Assembly: GCF_026745355.1 (NCBI RefSeq)
Contig: NC_079205.1
Span: 3,330,832-3,394,831 of the forward strand
Length of the DNA stretch: 64,000 bases
Source of the DNA: Beta vulgaris subsp. vulgaris
Taxonomy: Eukaryota > Streptophyta > Magnoliopsida > Caryophyllales > Amaranthaceae
Direction of reading: 5' to 3'
Position numbers and translations under genes: made by a program. Below the pieces are notes generated by a model. The model was not told the origin of the DNA and ran no database searches. It worked only from the letters and a program-made list of their open reading frames with translations. Shown piece by piece: positions 1 to 11,034 of this stretch (its first letter is position 1; every line of letters begins with the position of its first letter).

Positions 1-779
1 ATTGTTGCAGTGGCTTCCATTGAGGTACTATGGATTCTTTCTATAATATTGTGCTGGTGAAATATCCGCCACATGAACTCAACACTTTGCATAAGGGAAA
101 AACAATTCTGTATAGATCCATTTTGAAAAGAAAAAAAAGGAGGTTTAGCCACTTTCTAACCACTGAAGAAAGAATCAATATGAAGATGGACAGTAGGCAC
201 TTTTTGCTGATGGCAAGTCAATATATATAGACTATAGCGGCAAACGAAGCGCATTATAGCATTTCATGCAAATTGGTTACTAGTGAAATACTTTGGCTAA
301 AGAGAAAGTTCCCTCCCCTAAAAGCTGCTTTCAATAACTTGATTGTTCCATACTTCTTTGATTAGTCCAGAGAGTGTCTTATTTAGGTAGATCTTGCTCA
401 CACTTAGATGGACATCTCTATGCTACAGCATTAATGTATACAATTAACTATTAATAGCAATTGATTGAAGGTAATTTGTTTGCAGACGAGATATTTGTCA
501 ATGAGTTTGGCTTGTAAGATATGTTGCTCTAAATGAGATTATCTTCAACCAAGACTTTTACCAGGACTTAGGGAATATGTGAACCTTTCTTTCTAGAGAT
601 GTTTGAATTGCTCTTGAGGATTGGATTATTAGTGTTTGTAGTAGCTGATCAGTGTGATATAAAGAGAAAGAGAGGCCTAAGGAGAAAGCAATGGAGAAAG
701 AGTGAGAGAGCCTGGACATTTTGATATGTTGATAATGATATTGCGTACCAGAGCATTTATTATCTGCAGAGAGATCCAA

Positions 780-2295
780 CTCCTGTTTATAAGAGTATTC
801 TTGGAAATATCATCTCTCTTGTGATGAATCTATGCTATTATTCGCATATTACTGTCAGGACTTTCACTTGACGTGCAAATTGTTGCTGAGAAGCATAAGT
901 GACTTATCTTCATGTAAGTTGATGAAGTTCTTACCTGCTAAAGCATTTACTTGTCTGTGGATAAATCAGCTTCTGTTAATGAAAGAATTTGCATGGGCAA
1001 TGTGCTTCAGATAATGAATCCTATCTAGGTCACTTTGCTATGCTTCTCCGTGTTGAGAAAAGTGATGCAAAATTAATATTCACCCTTAGGTTCAAAATTT
1101 TTGATCATTTGAGAACCACCTCGGAGATTTGAGTAAATAAAACCTAAACTTTGTGTATATACAAGCTAGTGATTACTTTGTCTGCCCAGTATACTTACTG
1201 ATGAATGTCTAATCTACATATCCCGATCATGTTTGTGAAGCTTTTGGATTTCTTTCGATTATTCTTTTCTATTTTGGCATATTTATTTGATATGCAAAGT
1301 GCAAAATCTTGCTAACATCAATTATGTGCTGTTGTAGATTCACCAACACTGCTAGATGTTGATAGAATCGTCTGTGTAATACAGAAGCTTTGTGGCCTTT
1401 TGATCATGGTTCCAGGTACTGGATATGCCTCATCGATCTTTAGCAATATGCCAATATATCTTCATACTTGACATTTTTCTCATAAGGAAAGTATACTTGT
1501 CGCATTTGGACACCAAAAATAGCATGAAAGGTCATATTAACTTAAATCAAATTTGCGGTATGGTAAAGTGACGTCTACACGCTCATTATGTCTCATTAAC
1601 AGTGAAATATGCTAAATCAAATAAATTTCCCTGGGAAAGGAGAGCAGGAACTAGTAATCTGTCTTCAGTGGTGAGGCAGAAGATTACTTATTATATCCAA
1701 AATCTGAGCCTCAGGTTGTAATGTAGCAAGGAGCTTACTAACAACTGTGATTGTAAGTTGGGAACTGGGATGGCCTTAAACTGCTGCTCCTCTTTTTCCT
1801 GTCCCTTTAGCAACAACTGTCTTTTACATGACCTATGGACTATACTGCTCAGGCGTGCCAATTTGGGTCGTTCTTGTGTCACAACAACACCACCAGACAT
1901 GGTTGTGAAGTTCTACACGCTCATTATGTCTCATTGACAGTGAAATATGCTAAATCAAATAAAATTCCCTGGGAAAGGAGAGCAGGAACTAGTAATCTGT
2001 CTTCAGTGGTGAGGCAGAAGATTACTTATTATATCCAAAATCTGAGCCTCAGGTTGTAATGTAGCAAGGAGCTTACTAACAACTGTGATTGTAAGTTGGG
2101 AACTGGGATGGCCTTAAACTGCTGCTCCTCTTTTTCCTGTCCCTTTAGCAACAACTGTCTTTTACATGACCTATGGACTATACTGCTCAGGCTTGCCAAT
2201 TTGGGTCGTTCTTGTGTCACTACAACACCACCAGACATGGTTGTGAAGCTGTTTTTTACCATAGAAATTGATGAGGCCATTTCACCAAGTTAAAA
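780..2295 (+). other. Possible decayed exons of an unidentified gene
   Basis: Several short stretches look like exons. One lies at about 1338-1415 between a TGTAG acceptor and a CAG|GTACT donor, and reads LLDVDRIVCVIQKLCGLL. Another starts at 2149 after CCCTTTAG and reads LLHDLWTILLRLANLG in one open frame; a second frame is also open, so the correct one is uncertain. A third at about 771-890 is open (SILGNIISLVMNLC) but hits a stop and seems frameshifted. These may be upstream exons of the gene at 3975-7386, but no continuous splicing model can be built. Probably a gene relic; no family recognised. Confidence 0.3.
1574..2248. repeat. Recent 338-bp tandem duplication
   Basis: Two adjacent direct copies, 1574-1911 and 1912-2248, both begin TCTACACGCTCATTATG and end CATGGTTGTGAAG. 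They differ at only a handful of bases, so the duplication is young. Each unit contains a pyrimidine-rich tract with a CCCTTTAG splice-acceptor-like site (1810 and 2148) and the start of the exon-like frame beginning CAACAACTGTC. Confidence 0.9.
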
Positions 2296-2562
2296 GTGAA
2301 GTCAAAGTAAATAACAAATTGCAGTCTCTAATCTGTTTTGCAACAACCTAGAGAAGAAAATCTAAAAGATCGCGTCATTTATGTCAAACCTGGGGCTTAC
2401 ATTCAAAAATTAAAAATCGAAAACTTGATGCATCAATTCGCAGGAGAACAAATTTATCAAAACCTTAGGGATGCTGGTTGCAGGAAAAAGGCAACCCGCG
2501 TTATTATGTTGTTGTCAACTTGCAAACAGAGGCTGGTCATCAGTTTGCAGACTCGATCTGTA

Positions 2563-3420
2563 GCACGGATACTTCTTCTAGGTCACGTACTCATCCCCGT
2601 ACCCGGTACGATATGTTTCCTATACAGGAACGCGTACCCGATCCTAAATTTGGAACCGCTTCCTCTCCCCGTACCCGAATTCGGACCCGTATCTGTAGCC
2701 GTCTGTGCAACTTAGCGAGAGACAGAGTTGGAAGCAGAGTATGTGCAGCTTATAGCACCCTTGCCTTCTGACATGCAATAGCGCAGGAGTAAGTCTATCA
2801 GATTATGTAGGGGAACAAAAGGAATGACTTGTAATTGGTAAAATGACCACTTTTCATTCTGAGAAAAGACCCATTTTCTTCCTTTAGTTTGTTAAATATG
2901 TGCCATTTGGTTTAGCTAATCAAGAAATGGGAACCGAGAAGAATTTTACTGTTTGGATGAGCATAATAGGTTGTACGGTTCAATAGAAAATACATGTCAT
3001 GGATCATCTTTTCACAGGAAAACATTCTTTTGCTGATCTTATTACCAGTGCAAGGAAGCGTGATTGTGTTAGTGTTCCAGAATCCAGCCTTCGGGGCCTA
3101 ATCAATTAATCATAGTCAAAAGAAGAGTTTGATCCTGGCTCGACGCTCAAAACAGCCCACTTATAGCCTTATTTCCCTCCAGACCACCAAGTTCCCCTTT
3201 CTTTGTGAAAAGCAGCGTATTCTTGAGTTGACTTGAAACTTGAAAAGTATTATAAGGGTGGATATATTCAGGTTGCACATAGACGAGTACGGATATGGGT
3301 TCGAATTCTGTTACGGGGACGGAAAACGGCAAGATTACGACATTTTAGGACATGGGTACGCGTATTCGTACCCCGTATTGTATTGAGTACGGGTAGTTGA
3401 GCTAGAAGAAGTACCTGTGC
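2563..3420. mobile_element. Non-autonomous element with ~150-bp terminal inverted repeats rich in GTACCCG
   Basis: The left end (2563 on) starts GCACGGATACTTCTTCTAG. The reverse complement of the right end (to 3420) starts GCACAGGTACTTCTTCTAG. Both arms continue for about 150 bp with matching landmarks: several CGTACCCG words, GAATTCGRACCC, and a final GTGCAAC. Arms of this length suggest a Mutator-type or foldback element. No matching TSD is visible. The centre (about 2710-3270) is non-repetitive and contains a mitochondrial rDNA-like scrap, suggesting a passenger fragment. Confidence 0.6.
3108..3141 (+). pseudogene. Fragment of mitochondrial small-subunit rRNA gene 5' end (NUMT scrap)
   Basis: The stretch contains AGAGTTTGATCCTGGCTC, the universal start of bacterial-type small-subunit rRNA genes (the 27F primer site). 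It is preceded by ATCATAGTCAAAAGA, which resembles the leader of plant mitochondrial rrn18 rather than plastid rrn16, where GAGTTCGATCC is usual. Homology stops abruptly after GGCTC. At about 34 bp it is a dead fragment of organelle DNA, located between the arms of the 2563-3420 element. Confidence 0.55.
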
Positions 3421-3974
3421 TTCTATATAAGCCAACACCTGATCTCCCTCCAAGAGGGATAGACTATAGAGAGAGACATCATTGCTACAAGTTCTCTGTA
3501 TTCATCAATTGGCAGGCCTCCCTTTGCCAATTATGTCCTACTGCCATTCTGGTCCACCATTTTATTGCTTTTCCCCCTCTTTTCTACAATGGTCTTTCAT
3601 AAGCTACCTTGTGATGCTTCTTTTTTTTTTTTTTTGGTGTGGGGGGAGGTTGGAAGAGACGAACTTCTATCAGCAGAGCTATTAGTTGCTCACAATTTTC
3701 TATGATTAATCTCTGCTTCAAACCAGGCCCGTCTCGAACTATATAGAGGCCCTGTGCGATCTCGTATTTGAAAAATTCAATAATGCAATAGCTCATCCAT
3801 ACTTCACATAATCATATTATGAAAAAAAAAGTAGTCCAAATAAGTAGATAAACTTTTTCTTTTTACTACTTGAACTTTCTCTATTTTGGGGCCCTCACAA
3901 TTAAGGGGCCATGTTCCATAGAACATGTTGAACATGCTAAAAGCCGCCCCTGCTTCAAACTATATCTTTGCCAG

Positions 3975-6900
3975 AATGCTGAATCTCTTGCCTCATGTGA
4001 AGGTAATTCTATGCTTGGAGTCACCTACATCCCGAAGAACTTACTCTCGCTGGTTAACAATCATTCATTGTAAGTTTTATTGATGCTAACAACAAGAATG
4101 CTTTCAGTATTGATTTTTGCCACTTTTCTTATGCTAAAATGTTCTCAGGGTAATGCCTGCAAGATTGAGCGTTAGAACATCCTGTGCAAATATTTTATTG
4201 CTGGCAGCATGGTCACAGCATAAACTTCCATATACTCCTGGCGGCATAAAGGAGGTATGCGATTTGGGTTTTTGTGTTCTTCCATGACATGTAGAAAATT
4301 CATTTGTTTGTATTGACAAAGAAAAAGAAATTCATTTTTTACTTTTACAGAGCTTCAAAGTTTGTTATCCTACAGTATAAAAGACTGTTTTTGCTGCTTT
4401 AAAATTTACCCTACAGTAATCAATTCGAAACTGTTTATCATTCACTTATTTCACTTGATTAACATTTAAAACGTCGAATTGCTTCTCACTTGTCTCTCAT
4501 GATGTAGATGCAGGTTCCAGGCAATGACCTTCTATTTTTTGATGATTCATCCTACCATGAGGAGCTTGCTTCTTTTTGTGGTCGCATTCTTCAAAACGTG
4601 GTTCTTGCCATTAAGCAAGAAACTTGCCCAGTATGTTTCTCATTTTGGTGTGGCTATTGTTGCTTTAGCTGATTTGTCATAATGAGTAATTAACTGAATA
4701 GTTGTATGTCACTATCTAGAATGCTCGTGGAAATCTAGCGCTTGAAGCTTGCAACTGCATTGCATCAGTAATCAAGGTATGGTCCTGAATCCAGATGATC
4801 TCCACTAGTGTTTCCTGACAATAACTTCTAGTATATGATCTTCTTTCATAATAGCTTCCAATAGCTATTATGGGGATACGTCGTTGTCAATCAATTCAGA
4901 ATAAATTTATGGTTTCCTTTCAGTGATTTTACGTCTACCCTCCTTACCTGTGCCCCTCTGAATTCTGCTAGAATAGGGCCTCAGATTTAGGGCATTTCAC
5001 TTATTGTTAGGGTCACACAGAATTAGGTAGAGTGAGTCTGCTTAAGAACTGCTATAAAGCTCGTGTTACTTGGAATGATAAATTCATTAGATGAAAGTTT
5101 GGGGAGGTATGGAGAGGTTAAGGAGAATAAGATAGAGAAGACTATTTTTTGAGGGAGGGTGAGGCACACAGCGATGGGAGCTTCTTCATGATTCAAAACC
5201 AACTCAATAAATCCTTTGAGGTTTTTCTGTACGGGATCTCATAATATTTTCGTTTGACGCCGGTCAAATGGGAAAGAAAAATGAACACCTCGATGAGTCA
5301 AGTCTTGAATCTGAAAACCAACCTGGGAAGAAAGAGATTAAAAGTGTATCCTGTTTTATCACTTGCTTTGAACTTTGATTAAAAAATAAAGTACTTTTTT
5401 GCCAGAGGATTATGGACTAGGGTGCACAATGCTCATTGTGCACCCAAAAAGAACATACAATTAATATAAAAGAACACGAACTTTTTTCAACAACTTTTCT
5501 ACTTTAAAAAAGAACACACGGCTTAAAATTAAAGAATGTGTAAATCTATATATATAAAAGAACAAATGTTATAATGAAAAGAACATATAGTAAATGAACA
5601 TGTACACTTAAGGTAAAAGAACATATACCTTTTTAATTTAAATTTGAAAAAGGAATCTTTACTTGCAAAATTTAAGGAAACAAATAACAATAATTTTTTA
5701 AAATTATAAACTCTAAAAATGAAAAAACGACGTAGTTTAGAAAAGGGTGCACCATGCTCTACATACACTTGGGTGCATGTACTTATTTGCGCTTTTTTGC
5801 TAGATTCAGGCAATCTAGTTCCTTGCTCTCCACACGTTTAGGTTAGATTCAGGCATGATATGCTGGTTTAGTTGCTAAGCATACACTTACACACTACTGG
5901 ACTACACTAAATAAGTTTGTTGAATTCACTATTCGAGGATGGGATAGTGACTGAATTTTAAATGTTTCGGAGTTTGAGGATGATACTCAGAAGTTGACAT
6001 TTGTGAGAGAATGTACTGGCTTTGAAAAGTGAGGAAAATCAACATGAAAAGGTGATTCGAGTTGTAGCAAGGACAGGTAGATATAAGTTGTTATTTGTTG
6101 TGGTATTTGTGTATTCTTAATCGGAGTTTCTCTATTCATTTAGTTCGTCTAGGGTTTTCGTGAGTCTTCTTTGTTGAGCTCTTCGGATTAGCTCGGTTGT
6201 TTTGAGTTTTGTTTCTCATTGAAGTTGAGTCTTTGCCTCTTGGTGTTTAGGGTGTTTAAACTCTGTTGGTTACTTGGTGTATGGTTCTTCATTCCTTTTC
6301 AATACATACGGTAATTAACTTGTACTATTGTTTCTAAATTAATAGTTACACTCTCACTTTTCATGCATGCCAATGCAAAATTTTGAGTACTAATATATCT
6401 AGTTTTTCATTTGTAAAAGTTATAAAAAAATCAATACTCTAAGCGTACATATCGAGACGAATCAAACAAGATCCCATATGACTATATTCCTTTACCCATA
6501 AATTAGAAATGATAGTCAAATTGAATTTTGTTGATAGTGTAACCATTATTTAGAAACGAAGGTAGTAAACCAACATCATGAGGTCAATTCAAATTTTGCC
6601 TCCTATGATTCTTTTCAATGTAAAAATTATTTGCTAAGTTTGACATCAAACTCTAAAGTATCAACTTTTAACAAGAATTGAAGGCCGGTATGATGTATTT
6701 TGTCCATTCTTTATAAATCGCAACATTTGAGTTTCACGTTTACTAATGTACAACTTTAACCATTAATATATGTAGCCGTTTTTCGTAAATTTTTTACAAA
6801 GTTGATATGCTGAAAGTGTATCAAGATGAATTTAACAAGACTCCACATGACTATATTTTTCCATACGTAAAAGTCACAATTGATGGTGTTAGGATTATGT

Positions 6901-7386
6901 GTGAATAGTGTAAAATCCAATTATTGCAATATATAAAGAACGGACCAACTAGGAAGTATAAGAATATTCACTAGTCAATAAGCACTCCAAACAACGATTC
7001 AACACCAAGATAGAGAAAAGATAGTTTGATTATAGCTATCAAATATCATCAACAACATACTATGATAATTAATGTAGCAAGGATTTGATTCTAGGTTCTG
7101 GGTATCATCTCAGGACTTTAGCTAAGTTGTCATCCACTGGACATGCTTTTGTTTTGATACATTATAATTTGGTAATCATATCTTATGTTGTTAAGTGGTG
7201 TTACCTCTCCTTTGCGCTCATGTATCCTATGTTTTGCAGGTGGATGATAATATATCACGTATCTGCAATGAATTGGTAGAGATGGCCACACCTTGTTTGA
7301 ACACAAATCATAGTTACTTCTTCTCAACATCCAAGTTTCTTGTCAATCAATTCCGTACTTGTAACAATAAGCTAAGCTTGGCCTAG
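3975..7386 (+). CDS. C-terminal exons of an unidentified plant gene (partial)
   Basis: Five exons join in phase: 3975-4069, 4149-4254, 4508-4630, 4720-4776 and 7240-7386, each bounded by AG and GT. The joined peptide of about 175 residues is mostly helical in character, with stretches such as RTSCANILLLAAWSQHKLP, ASFCGRILQNVVLAIKQE and NARGNLALEACNCIASVIK, then VDDNISRICNELVEMATP. This resembles a helical-repeat (ARM/HEAT-like) protein, but I cannot name the family. The last intron (4777-7239) is about 2.5 kb and filled with MITE-like sequence. The final exon runs into a SINE, whose sequence supplies the stop codon. The 5' part is absent or decayed, so the gene is probably truncated or a pseudogene. 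Confidence 0.5.
5413..5790. mobile_element. AT-rich insertion with GTGCACCC ends
   Basis: The left edge has GGGTGCACAATGCTC followed by TTGTGCACCC. The right edge reads GGGTGCACCATGCTC followed by TTGGGTGCA. Between them is AT-rich DNA with many iterations of AAAGAACA. The ends look like decayed inverted repeats. The interior style resembles the 44186-44659 insertion, which is rich in TGTTCATT. Family uncertain. Confidence 0.3.
6325..6565. mobile_element. Stowaway-like MITE
   Basis: The element is flanked by TA at 6323-6324 and 6566-6567. The ends are imperfect inverted repeats: left CTATTGTTTCTAAATT then AGTTACAC; right reverse complement CTACCTTCGTTTCTAAAT then GGTTACAC. TA target sites and the terminal design fit Stowaway (Tc1/mariner) MITEs. 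An interior phrase around GAGACGAATCAAACAAGAT recurs in relatives near 6800 and 26100. It lies in the last intron of the gene fragment. Confidence 0.65.
6600..6960. repeat. Decayed relative of the neighbouring Stowaway-like MITE
   Basis: This stretch shares interior phrases with the 6325-6565 element (GTATCAAGATGAATTTAACA, CCACATGACTATATTTTTCC, GTGTGAATAGTGTAA), but its ends are too degraded to place. Confidence 0.35.
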
Positions 7387-7575
7387 TGGAAGAAATGCAT
7401 GTTCTAACCTCAAGGTTGGGATTTCAATTCTCACTAGAGATACTTTAGGAAAGGGAATTCCCTTATCCTTTCCCTCCCACTCCCAAAGTGTCTTGTCAAC
7501 TAAAGTAGATTGGGTGGACTTGGAGATATTTCGACCCGATAGAGACCTTCATCTTACCTTTCTAAAAAATTTGGT
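7374..7575 (+). mobile_element. tRNA-derived SINE, decayed
   Basis: It begins with a pol III A-box-like TTGGCCTAGTGG followed about 35 bp later by a weak B box (GGTTGGGATTTCAATTCTC). A body follows with TCCCTCCCACTCCCAAAGTG and a short A-rich tail near 7565. The same body phrase occurs in the 42150-42375 copy. Its first bases provide the TAG stop that ends the upstream gene fragment. Confidence 0.5.
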
Positions 7576-7757
7576 AGAGTAGCAATATCTAGTAGATGAA
7601 ATGTTTCACCCAAAGTAAAATAACGGGTATTAACCGCTACAACAAGTGTAATACTGTAATGTATAAGATGTGAATAGCTTGTGTAAATTATCTAATATGG
7701 AAAGAATTGAAAAGGGAACAAAGACGAGTTTAGTATGTTCTCTTATATGTTGTAGGA

Positions 7758-8009
7758 GTAGCTAGGGCTGGTAATTCGTGTAAGTGGGTTGTGTTTGTAT
7801 TTGGTTTTGTGTTGATTCTGGGTTGGCCTCAAATATATCAAAAATAATATAAAAAGTGGAATAGTTGCATGCCTGCATAATATGGTCAATGTCATAAATA
7901 AGGTTAACTTTGTGTCGTTCGTGTTCGTGTCGGGTTTATGCTTCTCTTAGTAACTTCAGTCGAGTTCGTATGTGTTATTAAATCGTGTTAGGGATTGTCA
8001 GTCTCAGGT
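7758..8009. mobile_element. Possible hAT-type non-autonomous element
   Basis: The left end TAGGGCTGGTAAT and the reverse complement of the right end TGAGACTGACAAT are partly similar, in the style of plant hAT ends (TAGGGNTGNCAAT). The interior is rich in GTGTTTG/GTGTTCGTGTCGGG. No TSD is seen. Confidence 0.25.
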
Positions 8010-8939
8010 GTAGCCACATTGATTAATCTATTATGAGAATCTTGTTTGACAATTAGTTGTTGGTTGCACTCTTTTGATTGTCTTGATTGGCTAGTTTGAC
8101 TAACTGTATTGATCATTTATATTGTTTGTTTAACTTAGCTAATAACATCATATATTTACAAAATGTTTCGTAAATTTAATTGTTGGATGCTAGTCAAATT
8201 TTTATAGATAGCCAAAAGCTACCCTAACTAGTTATTATTAGGTGAAAAATCAATTACCAAATTTTTGTCTTTTTTACTATTTAATCACTTGAAAATAAAA
8301 AATAAAATACAATAATTGGTGGTCATTTACAAAATTGCTGAAGCCTTAAGGTAAAGCATCTACAATGGATGGTTTTTAGCTTAGGCAAGTTGGAAAGACC
8401 AAGAACACCCGTTGTCCACCATCCTAAGGACTAGAGGCAAAAGTGGAGGACGTGAGACTCATTCAAGACCAAATTGTCCACCATCCTTGTGAATATAAAT
8501 ATATAAATGTGAAAAAAATATTGGTTATAGTAAATTTTTTGTCATGTTGGTCTTTCCACCATGTTACATTTTTTTTTTCTTTCAATTGACCTCATCCTAC
8601 GTCACTCTCCGACCTCCAACACACATACATATTGACTATAAGTCTTAGATTTACAAATTCAAGTTTAATCATTAGTAATTTTCCATTGATAAAATGTAAA
8701 TCTACAACTTCTATTCTCAGAAAAGTATTGCCTAACAACATAAGATTTAAAATATTGAAAAATATATCTTTTCACAACTTTTACACAATTTAATCTTCTA
8801 ACTTTCTAATAACGTCATAAGATATTAAATGTTGACAATGAAACAACTTGAGTAATCACATATTCGTTGTTCTCAGATTCTAGGGGTTATAAGAAGTACA
8901 GTCCGTTTTTTGTGCAACACGCCACACAGAACTTAAACC
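8010..8939. other. Intergenic AT-rich stretch
   Basis: No coding signal found. A short inverted motif pair, GTTGTCCACCATCCT (about 8412) and TTGTCCACCATCCTTG (about 8472), plus GTTGGTCTTTCCACCATG near 8545 against GTTGGAAAGACCAAG near 8390, suggests a small MITE at about 8360-8575. Its ends are not resolved. Confidence 0.3.
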
Positions 8940-9191
8940 ATGCGGCCACATTATTGTAGCTCTTCCTCCTTCCCCACCCCAATTCTTCTTCTCCTCACAT
9001 TTTTCATTTTCTCTCTCCTCTCGCCCCAATTCCTCTTTGCGAAAACACCAACGACAACCACCACCACCATCAGCGATCTCCTTAAGTCCTTCCTCAATTC
9101 TTTCTCCTACTCCCGCTGTCGCAATCGTCGGAATCTCGGCTTCTTCTGCGGGTTCCGGCTACGAGATTTCCATCCGAAATCGTTTAGATAA
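8940..9191 (+). CDS. Short ORF with signal-peptide-like N-terminus, probably a gene remnant
   Basis: An 83-codon ORF begins with a strong hydrophobic segment (ILLLLTFFIFSLLSPQFLFA) that looks like a secretory signal, followed by a Thr-rich linker and ISDLLKSF. After about residue 58 it becomes Arg-rich and low in recognisable content, while another frame stays open, which suggests a frameshift. Codon bias up to that point is plausible for a real exon. It could be the 5' exon of a small secreted protein gene cut off by the repeats at 9.5 kb. No family recognised. Confidence 0.25.
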   Translation: MRPHYCSSSSFPTPILLLLTFFIFSLLSPQFLFAKTPTTTTTTISDLLKSFLNSFSYSRCRNRRNLGFFCGFRLRDFHPKSFR

Positions 9192-9552
9192 ACAAGCTAC
9201 TTAGGCTTACCTTCAACCAACTATTTCTTCTTCTCCTTCTCCTCTTCTACCGAATTTTGCTTTTCTTGCGACTTTTTCCGGTCGATTATCGCTGTTTTCA
9301 GACGCCTTTTTTCGGAAACTGCTACATGTGTCTATGACAAGTTGGTCAACGCTTTGTGGCTCATCCTCTGCAGATAACGATGGTTTCTATTATGTTTTTT
9401 TTAATGGGTTTAATTTGCAGCAATTTGATAGAGTTAAGAGGAGTGATGGTGGTTGGTTGTGGTGGTGATGGGGAGGAGGAGGACTTGGTGGTTCCATGGT
9501 TTGATCAAAGAGAGGGAATGGAGATTGAGAAATGGTTTGGTATTTGTATAAA

Positions 9553-10850
9553 ATAACCCTTATAATATAAAAAGTAACCCATACTTTCACTAAAAAGTAA
9601 TCTTTCAAGTACCGCCTTCGTGGCTCATATGGATAAAAAAAAAAAGGGAAATTTCCTCAGGTATCCCTGAGGTTTGGCGTAATTCCCAAATTACCCCCCA
9701 CATTTGGGGAATTCCTCAGATACCCCTGAGGTTTGTGTTTATGCTCAAAATACCCTTACTATGGATGGAAACCTAACGCCGTTAGGTTTTCCTCTCCTTC
9801 TCCCCAATTTTCTTTTTCTCTCTCCATCCATCATCCTTCATTGATGAACATGGAAGCTTTCTCTCTCCTCCCACCCCGCTCTAAAGCCTAACCACCCCAC
9901 TCTAAAGCCTAACCACCCAACCCCCACCATCTCCCCTTCCCCCCCACCCCCCTGCGTCGCGCTCAGTCGCAGCTCCTGCCTCGGCCGCCGCTCGCGGGAG
10001 CTTTGCCGGCCACCAGCATCCTCGTACTCTCTCTCCTTTGTCGCACTCTCTCTCTCTCTCGCTCTTCTCCTTCGTCGATTTGGACGGGTTGGGGTGGGGG
10101 GGCTGCGGGGGAAGACCACGAGTGAGGCGAGAGAGTTGCGAGTTCCGGCGAACGGCAAGCGAGCAGCAGCGGTGGTCTCCGACTGTGTGGCGCGCGCGAG
10201 TCGCCGGTGGTGTTGTACGTACAAAAACTCGACGAAGGAGAGGAGCGAGAGAGAGAGTGCGACGAAGGAGAGAGAGTACGAGGATGCTGGTGGCCGGCGA
10301 AGCTCTAGTGAGCGGGGGCCGAGGCAAGGGCTGTGAGAAAATTGGGGAAAGTCTGGAAGATGGTGGGGGGGTGGTGGGAGGAGAGAGAAAGCTTGGAGAT
10401 TCATCCATGGAGGAGGGTGGGAGGAAGGAGAGAAACTGAAGAAAGAGAAAAAAAAGTTAACGGCGTTAGGGTTCCGTCAAGAGTAAGGGTATTTATCTCC
10501 AAACACAAACCTCGGGGATATCTGAGGAATTCCCCAAATGTGAGGGGTAATTTGGGAATTACGTCAAACCTCGGGGGTGCCTGAGGAAATTTCCCAAAAA
10601 AAAAAAGTAATCTTTCAACATTACAAAAAAGCAACACTTAGCATTTGAAAAAGTAACTCATAGTTTCAGTAAAAATAACCCCTATTTACCGTAGAAGTAA
10701 CCCTTTATATTACAAACGTAATCCATACTTTCAGAAAAAGTAACCCCTTATCATTACAAAAAGTAATCCTCAGTTTCAGTAAAGTAACTGCTTAGCATTC
10801 GAAAATGTAACCCTTAGTCTCACTAAAACGTAACCTCTCTGAAAACGAAT
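9553..10850. repeat. Degenerate 22-23-bp tandem array (AAAGTAACCC type), interrupted
   Basis: Units such as AAAAAGTAACCCATACTTTC, AAAAAGTAATCCTCAGTTTC and AAAATGTAACCCTTAGTCTC follow each other at 9553-9613 and again at 10604-10850. The array is split by the foldback element at 9646-10595. About a dozen units are recognisable. Sequence identity between units is modest, so the array is old. Confidence 0.6.
9646..10595. mobile_element. Foldback element A (Mutator-like, non-autonomous)
   Basis: The ends are GGGAAATTTCCTCAGG and its complement CCTGAGGAAATTTCCC, with poly(A) on both sides that could be a 9-bp TSD. The terminal inverted repeats exceed 150 bp and contain reiterated words (CCTGAGG with TTTGG, AATTACCCC, CTCAGATACCCCTGAGG). 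The interior is itself an inverted repeat: GCCGGCCACCAGCATCCTCG on the left is matched by its complement on the right. Almost the whole 950 bp could therefore fold as one hairpin. The left half is C/T-rich, the right half G/A-rich. Reading frames inside it are low-complexity shadows. Confidence 0.75.
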
Positions 10851-11034
10851 TCACGCTTGGGCTTTTTTTTTTTAAGAGGACGCGAGCTTCATTCTAAAGC
10901 TTAGCTTGAGCCTTTTATTAATTAAGGTGTAACCTGCCTTATACAAAAGTTTGTGTAAAAAAAAAATATATATATACACATAACAAATAATTTCTCTTTT
11001 TTTTTTTTTTTTTTTTAATCCAGAAAGAAAAAAA

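Noticed and set aside
9838..10584. ORFs of 133-188 codons rich in Ser/Pro/Arg
   Set aside because: They lie wholly within the hairpin interior of element A and are mirrored on the opposite strand.
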